This document shows positions 51,878 to 59,581 of a stretch of 64,000 nucleotides of DNA, one piece after another. The position numbers and the translations under genes are program-made. The DNA is from Plastoroseomonas arctica. GTDB lineage: Bacteria; Pseudomonadota; Alphaproteobacteria; Acetobacterales; Acetobacteraceae. The stretch is taken from positions 62,001-126,000 of the forward strand of contig NZ_JAAEDH010000008.1 of NCBI RefSeq assembly GCF_018128965.1, in the 5' to 3' direction. Below the pieces are notes generated by a model, which made no database searches, was not told where the DNA came from, and saw only the letters and a list, made by a program, of their open reading frames with translations. Positions within the stretch are counted from its first letter, which is position 1, and each line of letters opens with the position of its first letter.

Positions 51878-52639
51878 ATGGCCCAGCCGCGCGTCGCCCT
51901 CTTCGTCACCTGCCTGGTCGATCTGTACCGCCCCAGCGTCGGCTTCGCGGCAATCCGCCTGCTCGAGCGCGCCGGCTGCGTGGTGAGCGTGCCCGAGGTG
52001 CAGACCTGCTGCGGCCAGCCCGCCTACAACGCTGGTGACCGGGGCACGGCGCGCGAGATCGCCCGCTCCGTGGTGGACGCCTTCACCGGCTACGACCACG
52101 TCGTGGTGCCGTCTGGCTCCTGCGGTGCGATGATCAGCCACCACTACCCTTCGCTGTTCGAGGACGACCCGGAGTACCGCGGCCGCGCCGAGGCGCTGGC
52201 CGCCCGTACGCACGAGCTGGTCGCCTTCCTCACCGACGTCATGGGCGTCGCTGCGGTCGAGGGCGACCATGCCGGCATCGTCACCTACCACGACAGCTGC
52301 TCGGGCCTGCGCGAGCTGGGCGTGAAGGCGCAGCCGCGCGCCCTGCTTGCCTCCATGCCCGGCGTGACGCTGAAGGAAATGGCCGAACCCGAGATCTGCT
52401 GCGGCTTCGGCGGCACCTTCTGCGTGAAGTACCCTGACATCTCGACGCGCATGGTCTCCGACAAGACGCGCGACATCGCCGCAACCGGCGCGCAGACGCT
52501 GCTCGCCGGCGACCTCGGCTGCCTGCTCAACATGGCCGGGCGCCTCAAGCGCGAGGGCTCGCCCATCAAGGTGCGCCACGTGGCCGAGGTGCTGGCGGGG
52601 ATGGATGCCGACCTGCCCGCGATCGGCGACGCGCCATGA
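51878..52639 (+). CDS. LutA/YkgE-type (Fe-S)-binding oxidoreductase subunit
   Basis: 253 residues with two CCG domains: VQTCCGQPAYNAGD near residue 42 and ICCGFGGTFCVKYPDIS near 170; each binds part of a non-canonical Fe-S cluster, as in heterodisulfide reductase B. LutA works with LutB and LutC in L-lactate oxidation, but neither partner is present. Instead the stop overlaps a PF10014 dioxygenase gene (ATGA). It may be a stand-alone glycolate/lactate oxidase subunit or a partner of the dioxygenase (inference). Gene symbol left blank for that reason. Confidence 0.85.
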   Translation: MAQPRVALFVTCLVDLYRPSVGFAAIRLLERAGCVVSVPEVQTCCGQPAYNAGDRGTAREIARSVVDAFTGYDHVVVPSGSCGAMISHHYPSLFEDDPEYRGRAEALAARTHELVAFLTDVMGVAAVEGDHAGIVTYHDSCSGLRELGVKAQPRALLASMPGVTLKEMAEPEICCGFGGTFCVKYPDISTRMVSDKTRDIAATGAQTLLAGDLGCLLNMAGRLKREGSPIKVRHVAEVLAGMDADLPAIGDAP

Positions 52640-53340
52640 GCCAGAGCCTCACCGCCGCCATCGCCGACCACGGCTTCCTGCACGTCGAGGGCAGCCGGAT
52701 GGCGGCACTGCTCGGCGACGCCGTCGCCGCCTTGCCCGAATTCGTGGCGAGCTGGGAACGGCTCGAGACCGACACCCACATGCGCGACGGCGGCCGCTAC
52801 CGCCAGCGTCGCATCGCCAATTTCGCCGCAGAGCCCGGCATTCCCGGCCACAGCCGCGGCGAGCACCGGCCGCATTTCCAGGCCGTGGTCCACAACACGC
52901 TCAATGGCGGCGTCGATCGCTGGTTCGCGCCTATCGAGGACGCGATCGGCACCAACGCCGCGCTGCAGGCGCTGCTCGATCTCGGCCGCGACCTGGCCGA
53001 CAGCCTGGCCGGCGCGCAGCGCTGGTTCGTTGAGGCGCATCAGTTCCGCATTGAGGCGGCGCCCGGCGCGCCCGGCTACCCGACGCCGGAGGGCGTGCAC
53101 CAGGACGGCGTGGACCTGGTCATCATCGCCATGCTGCGCAGGATCAACCTCGCCGGCGGCGAGACGCTGGTCGAATCGCTCGACGGCCGACCGCTCGCGC
53201 ACTTCACGCTCCGCGACGCGCTGGACAGCGCCATCCTCGATGACCGGCGGGTCCGCCATGGCGTGAGCCCGATCGAGCCGGTTGATCCGCGGCTGCCCTC
53301 GGCGCGGGATGTCCTCGTCCTGACCTGGAAGCGGCGCTGA
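52636..53340 (+). CDS. PF10014 2-oxoglutarate/Fe(II) dioxygenase (amino-acid hydroxylase-like)
   Basis: 234 residues. Seen: RYRQRRIANF, HRPHFQAVVHNTLNGGVDRW, metal-binding HxD in PEGVHQDGVDLV (His155, Asp157) and distal His208 in RVRHGVSPIEP, with ARDVLVLTWKR at the end. This matches the 2OG-Fe_Oxy_2 family that contains bacterial L-isoleucine 4-hydroxylase and related free-amino-acid hydroxylases. ATGA overlap with the LutA-like gene indicates cotranscription. Substrate unknown but a free amino acid is a reasonable expectation. Confidence 0.82.
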   Translation: MSQSLTAAIADHGFLHVEGSRMAALLGDAVAALPEFVASWERLETDTHMRDGGRYRQRRIANFAAEPGIPGHSRGEHRPHFQAVVHNTLNGGVDRWFAPIEDAIGTNAALQALLDLGRDLADSLAGAQRWFVEAHQFRIEAAPGAPGYPTPEGVHQDGVDLVIIAMLRRINLAGGETLVESLDGRPLAHFTLRDALDSAILDDRRVRHGVSPIEPVDPRLPSARDVLVLTWKRR

Positions 53341-53407
53341 ATGCCTGCCCTGCAGGCAACGCGGCACGGAAAGCCCATTTAAACCCGCCTCATGCCTTGA
53401 TTGCGCC

Positions 53408-54226
53408 ATGGCGAAGTTCCACGATCCCACCATCATGCGGCCCCTCATCGGCATTTCCTGCTGCGTCAAGGCATTCGGCACTTTCGGCACGCCAAACCAC
53501 GCGGCATCCAACAGCTACGTCCATGTCGTGCTCGGCCCGGTGGGCGGGTTGCCGGTGCTGTTGCCGGCTGCCGGTCCCGAGGTGGTCGAGGACTTGCTGC
53601 CGCGACTCGACGGGCTGATCCTGACCGGCAGCCGCAGCAATGTATGGCCGGGACATTACGAGGGGCCGGACCATGCGCCGGGCACCCCTGAGGACCAGCA
53701 GCGCGATTCGACCACGCTGCCGCTGATCCGCGCCGCCGTGCAGGCCGGCCTGCCGCTTCTCGCGATCTGTCGCGGCATGCAGGAGCTGAATGTCGCGTTG
53801 GGCGGCAGCCTCGACCAGCGCATCCAGGATCTCGAGGGTCGCATGGACCACTCGACGCCGTCCGAGCAGCCGTTGCCGGCCGTGCGCGTCGGCAAGGCCC
53901 ACGCCGTGCGGCTCGCCGGCAACGGGCGCCTGGCGGCGATGCTGGGCGGGGCCGCCACGCTGCCGGTGAATTCGCTGCACAACCAGGGTGTCCAGCGCCT
54001 GGCCCCGCGACTGAATGCCGAGGCCTGGGCGCCGGACGGCACTGTCGAGGCGGTGACCTGCCCCGATGGCTGCGGCTACCTGCTCGGCGTGCAGTGGCAT
54101 CCGGAATATGATTGGGAGCGCGACCGCATGAGCCGCCGCATCTTCGAGGTGTTCGGCGATGCCTGCCGCGCCTGGGCCGCGCGCCGCGTCGACCCTGCCG
54201 CTCCGGTTCCGCTCGCCGCCGAGTAG
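53408..54226 (+). CDS. Gamma-glutamyl-gamma-aminobutyrate hydrolase-family protein (PuuD-like)
   Basis: 272 residues, class I glutamine-amidotransferase fold. Seen: PLIGISCCVK, LDGLILTGSRSNVWP, the nucleophile in LLAICRGMQELNVALGG (Cys120 region), VNSLHNQGVQRLAPRL and the His-Glu of GVQWHPEYDWERD. PuuD removes glutamate from gamma-glutamyl-GABA in putrescine degradation; other members act on other gamma-glutamyl amides. ATG 53408 is used; MRPLIG at 53435 is a shorter alternative. No other puu genes in view. Confidence 0.85.
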   Translation: MAKFHDPTIMRPLIGISCCVKAFGTFGTPNHAASNSYVHVVLGPVGGLPVLLPAAGPEVVEDLLPRLDGLILTGSRSNVWPGHYEGPDHAPGTPEDQQRDSTTLPLIRAAVQAGLPLLAICRGMQELNVALGGSLDQRIQDLEGRMDHSTPSEQPLPAVRVGKAHAVRLAGNGRLAAMLGGAATLPVNSLHNQGVQRLAPRLNAEAWAPDGTVEAVTCPDGCGYLLGVQWHPEYDWERDRMSRRIFEVFGDACRAWAARRVDPAAPVPLAAE

Positions 54227-54290
54227 CCCGATACCTGCGCCTGTGGAATGGCAGGGTTGCGGGCACATGGTGCTGTGGCGGATTCGGCGC

Positions 54291-54319
54291 GTGAATTTGT
54301 GGCGCCGGCTTGCTAATAT
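54291..54319 (+). promoter_or_regulatory. Extended -10 promoter of the second small RNA
   Basis: TGCTAATAT (54311-54319): a TGn extension plus -10 TAATAT, with a weak -35 GTGAAT (54291-54296) 17 bases upstream. Initiation is predicted near 54326. Confidence 0.5.
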
Positions 54320-54325
54320 GCGTCT

Positions 54326-54441
54326 GCCGGTTGCTGCAAGCCGGCGGTCGAGACCCGGACTCCCCTTCCGGCTCGCCCGACCAAATCCGATCGGATCATT
54401 GCGTATGGCGCCCGGTGACCCCCCTCACCGGGCGCTTTTTT
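54326..54441 (+). ncRNA. Candidate small RNA with C-rich loops
   Basis: About 116 nt between puuD and the FAH gene. Three stems: GCCGGTTG/CAAgCCGGC with loop CTG (54326-54345); a long stem GGT..CGAG..CCGGA/TCCGG..CTCG..ACC (54346-54382) with loop CTCCCCT; and an 11-bp terminator with loop CCCCCC and six T. An extended -10 promoter ends 6 bases upstream, so start, structure and end are all defined. The FAH gene begins 84 bases later and has its own promoter-like TTGCGC..TATCGT (54467-54494), which argues against a simple leader attenuator, though that remains possible. Confidence 0.6.
54408..54441 (+). terminator. Intrinsic terminator of the second small RNA
   Basis: Perfect stem GCGCCCGGTGA/TCACCGGGCGC, loop CCCCCC, then TTTTTT. 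One of the strongest terminators in the window. Confidence 0.9.
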
Positions 54442-54524
54442 GCGCGCCCCGCGACCGCCTTGGGGATTGCGCCGGCGGGGCGCGCCGCTATCGTCCCGCG
54501 CGCACAAGCCCCGGAGATCCCCCC

Positions 54525-55211
54525 TTGCCCTCCTATGTCGTCTCGCCACCTGCCGTCGCCGCCCTGCCGATCGTCGGCAGCGATTCCATGTTCCCCGTCC
54601 GCCGCATCTTCTGCGTCGGGCGCAACTACGCCGAGCACGCCATCGAGATGGGCTCCGACCCGACCCGCGAGCCGCCCTTCTATTTCACGAAACCGGCCGA
54701 CGCGCTGGTCATCAACGATGCCGACATGCCCTACCCGCCGGCGTCCAAGCAGCTGCACCATGAGATGGAGCTGGTCGTCGCCATCGGCGTCGGCGGCGCC
54801 AACATCGCGGTCGAGGACGCGCTGAAGCACGTCTGGGGCTATTGCGCCGGCCTCGACATGACGCGGCGCGATCTGCAGAACGAGGCCAAGAAGACCGGAC
54901 GCCCATGGGACATGGGCAAGGGTTTTGACCATTCCGCCCCGATGGGCGCGCTGGTGCCGGCCGCGGGCGTCGATGTGTCCAAGGGCCTGATCGAGCTGAA
55001 GGTCAACGGCAAGGTTCGGCAGACCTCGGACCTGTCCAAGCTGATCTGGTCGGTGCCGGAGGTGATCTCCAACCTCTCGCATCTGGTGACCCTCGCACCC
55101 GGCGACCTCATCATGACCGGCACGCCGGAGAACGTGGCCGCCGTCGAGCGCGGCGACCTGCTCGAGGGCGTGGTCGAGGGCGTGGGCACCGTGGTGGTCA
55201 AGATCGTTTGA
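54525..55211 (+). CDS. Fumarylacetoacetate hydrolase-family protein
   Basis: About 228 residues, short FAH form. Seen: IFCVGRNYAEHAIEMG, FYFTKPADALV, metal ligands in LHHEMELVVAIG, MGKGFDHSAPMGALVPA and GDLIMTGTPENVAAV. Related proteins hydrolyse fumarylpyruvate or acylpyruvates. TTG 54525 is chosen because GGAG lies 8 nt upstream and it yields PSYVVSPPAVAALPIVG, typical for this subgroup; the next ATG would cut into the fold. The stop overlaps the TTG start of xth. Confidence 0.85.
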   Translation: MPSYVVSPPAVAALPIVGSDSMFPVRRIFCVGRNYAEHAIEMGSDPTREPPFYFTKPADALVINDADMPYPPASKQLHHEMELVVAIGVGGANIAVEDALKHVWGYCAGLDMTRRDLQNEAKKTGRPWDMGKGFDHSAPMGALVPAAGVDVSKGLIELKVNGKVRQTSDLSKLIWSVPEVISNLSHLVTLAPGDLIMTGTPENVAAVERGDLLEGVVEGVGTVVVKIV

Positions 55212-56017
55212 CCACGCTGCGCGTCGCGACCTGGAACATCAACTCGGTCCGGCTGCGGCTGCCGCTGGTCGGCGATGTCGTGCGCGACCTCGCGCCCGAC
55301 GTTCTCTGCCTGCAGGAGACGAAATGCCCCGACGATCTGTTCCCCGTCGAGGGCCTGAGAGCCTTCGGGTTCGAACACATCGCGCATCGCGGGATGAAGG
55401 GCTACAACGGGGTGGCGATCCTTTCGCGCATCCCGTTCACGGTGCGCGCCGATGACCCGAACTGGTGCGAGAAGGGCGATTGCCGGCACTTGGGCGTCAC
55501 CCTTGCCACACCCTCGGGACCGGTAGACCTGCATGACTTCTACGTGCCCGCCGGCGGCGACATCGCCGACCGGAACGTGAACGTGAAGTTTGCCCACAAG
55601 CTGGATTTCGTCGCCGAATGCACCGCCTGGAACGCCGCGCGCGGCCCGGCCCGGCGCAGCGTGCTGGTGGGCGACCTCAACATCGCCCCCCTCGAACACG
55701 ACGTCTGGTCGCACAAGCAGCTGCTCGACGTGGTCTCCCACACGCCCGTCGAAGTCGAGGCGATCGCCGCCTGGCAGCGCGCCGGGTCATGGCATGACGC
55801 GCTGCGCCACTTCGTGCCGGCCGACCAGAAGCTCTACACGTGGTGGTCCTACCGGGCGCGGGATTGGGAGGCGACCGATCGCGGTCGGCGGCTCGACCAC
55901 GTCTGGGTCAGCCCGGACCTCGCCGCCGGGCTACACTCCCACACCATCCTTAAGGCGGCTCGCGGCTGGGAACGCGCCTCGGACCATGTGCCGGTGCTGG
56001 TCGAGCTCGCCGTCTAG
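55208..56017 (+). CDS. xth: Exodeoxyribonuclease III-family AP endonuclease
   Basis: 269 residues; repairs abasic sites and 3'-blocked ends. Seen: LRVATWNINSVRLRLP, DVLCLQETKCPDD with the metal-binding Glu, YNGVAILSR, VLVGDLNIAPLEHDVW and the terminal SDHVPVLVEL (catalytic His). TTG start overlaps the FAH stop (TTGA), indicating one operon. It is convergent with the LCCL-domain gene. Confidence 0.92.
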   Translation: MTTLRVATWNINSVRLRLPLVGDVVRDLAPDVLCLQETKCPDDLFPVEGLRAFGFEHIAHRGMKGYNGVAILSRIPFTVRADDPNWCEKGDCRHLGVTLATPSGPVDLHDFYVPAGGDIADRNVNVKFAHKLDFVAECTAWNAARGPARRSVLVGDLNIAPLEHDVWSHKQLLDVVSHTPVEVEAIAAWQRAGSWHDALRHFVPADQKLYTWWSYRARDWEATDRGRRLDHVWVSPDLAAGLHSHTILKAARGWERASDHVPVLVELAV

Positions 56018-56026
56018 CCGAGCCGC

Positions 56027-56941
56027 CTACTTCACCACCGGGACGCGCGGATTGTTCACGCCGGGCGACTGCACGGCGGCAGCCGCGGCGGTGACGCGAA
56101 AACTCTGCTGCCAGGGGCCGTAGCTGTTCGAGACGATGCCGTTGCGGGCGCCGCCGGGGTAGCTCTGCTGGCCCTGCGCGCGGGAGACGGTGACGCTGCC
56201 CCCGCCCGGCCCGATGGCGCCGGCATGCACCGCCGCCACGCACACCGCGCTGTCGTCGGTATAGACGTCGATGCCCCAGATCGGTGCCGCGGTAGTGGCC
56301 GCCGAAGCCGAGCAGGCGCAGGTGAAGCGCGCCGGCGCGTTCGGCATCGCGTTGAGCGGCCCCGGGCACGCCATCGGCGCGGCGTTGGCGGCCCCGATGG
56401 CGCGGCCAAGGCCCTGCACGGTGGTCAGGATCGAGCGGCGGACGGCGTCGGGGATGGTGGCGGCGTCGCTGAGCTGCGCCGCGTCGTCGATCCACACGGC
56501 CACTTCGCCGTCAAAGCGGTTGCCGGTCGCGGTGATGGAGACGCCGGTGCCGCTTGCGCGCAGCACGAAGCCGATCGCGGCGGCGCAGATCGGCGCCGTG
56601 CCGGGGCTGATGCTCAGCGTCCCAGCGGTGATGGCGAGCGTCGGACGGCCCGGCGTGAAGCCGGGGCTGCGCACCAGCATGCCGTCGTTCATCGGCACGC
56701 GCTCCGCGCCCGGCGCCATGGTCACACCGGCCTGCGCCAGCTCGCGCGCGACGCTGGCCATGAGCTCGGTGGTGTAGGGCTCGGTGAAGCCGCATTCGGC
56801 GATCGCCGCGGTGCGGCCGATGAAGCCGATATAGGCCTGGAGCGTGCCGAGACCGCGCAGGCCGGGAAATTCGGGCGCGGGCTGCCCCTGGGCGGCCAGG
56901 GGAGCCATCAGCATCGCCAACATCGCTGCAAATCTGAGCAT
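56027..56941 (-). CDS. Secreted LCCL-domain protein
   Basis: 304 residues: signal peptide (MLRFAAMLAMLMAPLAAQGQ), an unassigned middle region (about 25-200, with several Cys), and a C-terminal LCCL domain (about 204-283) recognised by IWGIDVYTDDSAVCVAAVHAG, GGSVTVSRAQGQQSYPGG and RNGIVSNSYGPWQQSFRV. LCCL domains were named from animal cochlin/Limulus factor C and bind polysaccharide or lipid A-like ligands; they are uncommon in bacteria. SD AAGGAAAG lies about 10 nt before ATG 56941; the longer in-frame lead is not signal-like. Probably periplasmic or extracellular. Confidence 0.8.
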   Translation of the reverse strand: MLRFAAMLAMLMAPLAAQGQPAPEFPGLRGLGTLQAYIGFIGRTAAIAECGFTEPYTTELMASVARELAQAGVTMAPGAERVPMNDGMLVRSPGFTPGRPTLAITAGTLSISPGTAPICAAAIGFVLRASGTGVSITATGNRFDGEVAVWIDDAAQLSDAATIPDAVRRSILTTVQGLGRAIGAANAAPMACPGPLNAMPNAPARFTCACSASAATTAAPIWGIDVYTDDSAVCVAAVHAGAIGPGGGSVTVSRAQGQQSYPGGARNGIVSNSYGPWQQSFRVTAAAAAVQSPGVNNPRVPVVK

Positions 56942-57068
56942 CGAGACGTCTCTTTCCTTCGCACGGTCGCTGAACCCGCTGAGCATGGCGCGGTCCCCCG
57001 GTGACCGCATCTGAAAGTTTCGCGTTCATCCCTTTGCCGCCGCCGCCGCGCCAGGGTAGGAGCGAAGC

Positions 57069-57728
57069 ATGCTGATCCTTGCCCTCGACGGCGCCTTGTC
57101 GCGCTGCTCGGCCGCGCTGTGGTGCGATGGCGCCATCCTGGCCGAAGCGACGCGCGACGCGGCGCGGGGCCAAGCCGCATTGCTGCCGCCGATGGTGGCG
57201 GACCTGCTGGAAAGGTCAGGGTTGGCGGCTGCGGCGCTCGACGCGGTGGCTGTGGGCGTGGGCCCGGGTGGCTTCACCGGCTTGCGCGCCGCCCTCTCGC
57301 TTGCCGAAGGCATCGCCGCGGGCGCGGGCGTCTCCCTCATCGGCGTCACTACCGGGGAGGCGATGGTGGCCGCGCTGCCGCAATGGCAGCGCCGCGGTCG
57401 TGCGGTGTGGTCGGCGATCGACAACAAGCGGGGCAGCATCGTGCTGGAGCGCTTCGCGGTCGACAGCGCGACGCCCTCGGGGCCGCCGGAGGTTTTCGCG
57501 CTCGATGCGTTGCCGCGACCGGATGGCGCTGCCGCGATCACGGGCGATGCCGCCGCACCGGTCGCGGCGCGCCTGGCGGCGCGGGAGCTCGATGTCATGC
57601 TGACCGATTCGCGGCTGCCCGAGGCGAGCGCCCTGGCCGCCGTTGCCGCTGCGCGCCTTTCGGGCGCCTTGCCGCCGCGCGCCGCCGTGCCGCTCTATGC
57701 CGAGCCGCCAGCCGTGCGCGGCGCGTGA
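57069..57728 (+). CDS. tsaB: tRNA threonylcarbamoyladenosine synthesis protein TsaB
   Basis: 219 residues. Seen: MLILALDGALSRCSAALW (ASKHA fold phosphate-1 region), VAVGVGPGGFTGLRAALS (the TsaB signature) and a shorter C-terminal half than TsaD. TsaB bridges TsaD and TsaE to make t6A37 in ANN-decoding tRNAs. GTGA overlap with rimI, the usual tsaB-rimI arrangement. A TAGGAG stretch just upstream may double as SD. Confidence 0.9.
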   Translation: MLILALDGALSRCSAALWCDGAILAEATRDAARGQAALLPPMVADLLERSGLAAAALDAVAVGVGPGGFTGLRAALSLAEGIAAGAGVSLIGVTTGEAMVAALPQWQRRGRAVWSAIDNKRGSIVLERFAVDSATPSGPPEVFALDALPRPDGAAAITGDAAAPVAARLAARELDVMLTDSRLPEASALAAVAAARLSGALPPRAAVPLYAEPPAVRGA

Positions 57729-58186
57729 TCCTGCGCGCCGCCCTCGCCGCAGAGTCGGCGGTTCTCGCCGCTATCCACGCCGAGGCCTTCGATCCGCCGG
57801 AACGCTGGGGAGCGGCGGCCCTCGCCCTCATGCTGGAGGCAGAGGGCGGCCTCGGGGTCCTGGCACTCTCGGGTGCGCCGCCGTTCGGCGAGGAGCCGCT
57901 GGGGTTCGTGCTGGCGCGGGTGGCGGCCGGCGAGGCAGAGATCCTGACGCTCGCCGTCCGCCCCGGAACGCGACGCGCCGGTGTGGGCCGTGCCCTGCTC
58001 GCGGCCGCCCGGGGCGCCGTGGGCATGCGCGGCGCTGCCGCGCTGTTTCTCGAAGTGGCGGAGGGCAACCATGCCGCACGCGAACTCTACCGCACGGCCG
58101 GCGCCGTGGAGGTCGGCCGCCGGCGCGGCTACTACGCCGGCGGTGCCGACGCGCTGGTTCTGCGCATCACCCCTTCTTCTGAATAA
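57725..58186 (+). CDS. rimI: Ribosomal-protein-alanine N-acetyltransferase-like GNAT
   Basis: 153 residues, GNAT fold. Seen: AIHAEAFDPPERWGAAAL, EILTLAVRPGTRRAGVGRALL (acetyl-CoA loop) and EVAEGNHAARELYRTAGAVEVGRRRGYY. RimI acetylates S18 N-terminus and possibly other proteins. GTG start inside the tsaB stop. The 3' end overlaps the convergent tusA gene by 20 bases. Confidence 0.85.
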   Translation: MILRAALAAESAVLAAIHAEAFDPPERWGAAALALMLEAEGGLGVLALSGAPPFGEEPLGFVLARVAAGEAEILTLAVRPGTRRAGVGRALLAAARGAVGMRGAAALFLEVAEGNHAARELYRTAGAVEVGRRRGYYAGGADALVLRITPSSE

Positions 58187-58424
58187 CCAGCAGGGTAGTG
58201 CCGTCGGAATGATCTTCTCTCGACAATAGTTGGTGACCCTGTTCAATCGCCGTGCGCGGTACATTGCGCCTTGCTTCATCGCCGCGCAGCAGCACGGCGA
58301 GTTTCGCCGCCGCAGGCAAGCGATCAAGTGCCAGGCGCACATGGACGAAGGTCATGGGGCAGATCTCGGCGGTGACGTCGATGCTCTGGTCTGGTACGGC
58401 CCCGGCGATCGCTTGTGAATTCAC
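58167..58424 (-). CDS. TusA-family sulfurtransferase-like protein
   Basis: 85 residues. Seen: DVTAEICPMTFVHVRLALDRLP, where the family CPxP is CPMT (second Pro replaced), and the GDEARRNVPRTAIEQGH core with the C-terminal TTLLVIQKKG strand. TusA relatives relay persulfide sulfur for tRNA thiolation or molybdenum cofactor. Tail-to-tail with rimI (20-base overlap) and divergent from mucR. The missing second Pro places it in a side branch, so I leave the symbol blank. Confidence 0.8.
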   Translation of the reverse strand: MNSQAIAGAVPDQSIDVTAEICPMTFVHVRLALDRLPAAAKLAVLLRGDEARRNVPRTAIEQGHQLLSREDHSDGTTLLVIQKKG

Positions 58425-58454
58425 GGAAACTTTCCTTAATTCAGAACCGGGCTA

Positions 58455-58484
58455 TTGCGGGATTATGATATAAATGCGTATACA
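58455..58484 (+). promoter_or_regulatory. mucR promoter in an AT-rich tract
   Basis: -35 TTGCGG (58455-58460), 18-base spacer GATTATGATATAAATGCG, -10 TATACA (58479-58484). The spacer is markedly AT-rich for this genome with repeated T-A steps, the kind of sequence MucR/Ros proteins bind, which fits autoregulation. Divergent tusA starts at 58424. Confidence 0.5.
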
Positions 58485-58516
58485 CCGCAATCGATCCGAA
58501 AAGTGGACAAGCAATC

Positions 58517-58966
58517 ATGGCCGACAATGGCGCCAACCCTGATATCCTAGGACTGACCGCCGAAATCGTGGCGGCGCACGTGTCCAACAATGCAGTTTCA
58601 CTGCCCGATCTTCCCGGCCTTATTCAGGACGTCTACCGGACCCTCGCCAATGTGGGCGCGCCGCCGGCGCCCGCAGCGGAGAAGCCGCAGCCTGCGGTAC
58701 CGGTCAAGAAATCGATCACGCCTGAGTATCTGATCTGCCTGGAAGACGGCAAGAAATTGAAGATGCTGAAGCGCCATCTCAAGACCGCCTATAATCTTTC
58801 GCCCGAACAGTACCGTGATCGCTGGGGCCTGGGCTCCGACTATCCCATGGTAGCGCCGAATTACGCGAAGCATCGCTCGAACCTCGCCAAAAAGATCGGG
58901 CTTGGCACCAAGCCGCGTGGCCGCCCGCCGCGTGCCGGTCGCCAGCCCGCCACGAAGGCGATCTGA
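58517..58966 (+). CDS. MucR/Ros-family zinc-finger transcriptional regulator
   Basis: 149 residues. Seen: the N-terminal LTAEIVAAHVSNNAVSLPDL oligomerisation region, VKKSITPEYLICLEDGKKL with one Cys, LKRHLKTAYNLSPEQYRDRWGL and YPMVAPNYAKHRSNLAKKIGLG. The zinc finger has the single-Cys form (CLEDGKK..H..H). MucR proteins bind AT-rich DNA and control exopolysaccharide, motility and cell cycle in alphaproteobacteria, acting like H-NS. Basic AT-hook-like tail KPRGRPPRAGR. Confidence 0.92.
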   Translation: MADNGANPDILGLTAEIVAAHVSNNAVSLPDLPGLIQDVYRTLANVGAPPAPAAEKPQPAVPVKKSITPEYLICLEDGKKLKMLKRHLKTAYNLSPEQYRDRWGLGSDYPMVAPNYAKHRSNLAKKIGLGTKPRGRPPRAGRQPATKAI

Positions 58967-59065
58967 CGGCGCCGCCGACCACGGAGGTTTGCCGGGACGC
59001 GCCACACGGCTATGGTCCGTGGGCCGCATCCCGCGTGAACGCTCCGAGGACACCGCGCTTTTTCT

Positions 59066-59581
59066 ATGGACACGCGTCCGACATCCCGCCGCCAGGATCA
59101 GAGCGCCAAAGCGCCGCCCGCCAAGACGTCGCGGGCTGAGCCTTCGCGGATCGAACGGCTCTGCATCGAGCGCGGCCTGAAGATGACCGGGCAGCGCCGG
59201 CTGATTGCGCGCGTGCTATCGGATGCCGAGGATCACCCCGACGTCGAGGAGCTTTACCGGCGTGCGCTGGCGCTCGACAACAAGGTCTCGGTCGCTACCG
59301 TGTACCGCACGGTGCGGCTGCTCGAGGAAAAAGGCATCCTCGACCGGCGCGATTTCGGCGGCGGACGGGCCCGTTACGAGCCGACCGAGCATGGCCAGCA
59401 CCACCACCTGATCGACGTCGAGACCGGCCGCGTCATCGAGTTCGTCGATGAGGCTTTTGAGCGCCTCGCACAGGCGATCGCGGCGCGGCTGGGGTTTTCC
59501 ATGGTGCAGTTTCGCCTCGAGATCTTCGGCCAGCGCGACGCGGAAGAATCCAACCCCGCGCCGCCTGAGGCTCCGCGCTGA
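59066..59581 (+). CDS. Fur/Mur-family metalloregulator
   Basis: 171 residues with a 25-residue basic lead, then RIERLCIERGLKMTGQRRLIARVL, DVEELYRRALALDNKVSVATVYRTVRLLEEKGI (winged helix) and YEPTEHGQHHHLIDVETGRVIEF. The CxxC structural zinc motifs of E. coli Fur are absent, as in alphaproteobacterial Mur/Fur proteins that mainly sense manganese or have become Irr-like. The HHH motif and VIEF match Mur. Coupled to olsB by sharing the A of TGATG. Confidence 0.88.
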   Translation: MDTRPTSRRQDQSAKAPPAKTSRAEPSRIERLCIERGLKMTGQRRLIARVLSDAEDHPDVEELYRRALALDNKVSVATVYRTVRLLEEKGILDRRDFGGGRARYEPTEHGQHHHLIDVETGRVIEFVDEAFERLAQAIAARLGFSMVQFRLEIFGQRDAEESNPAPPEAPR

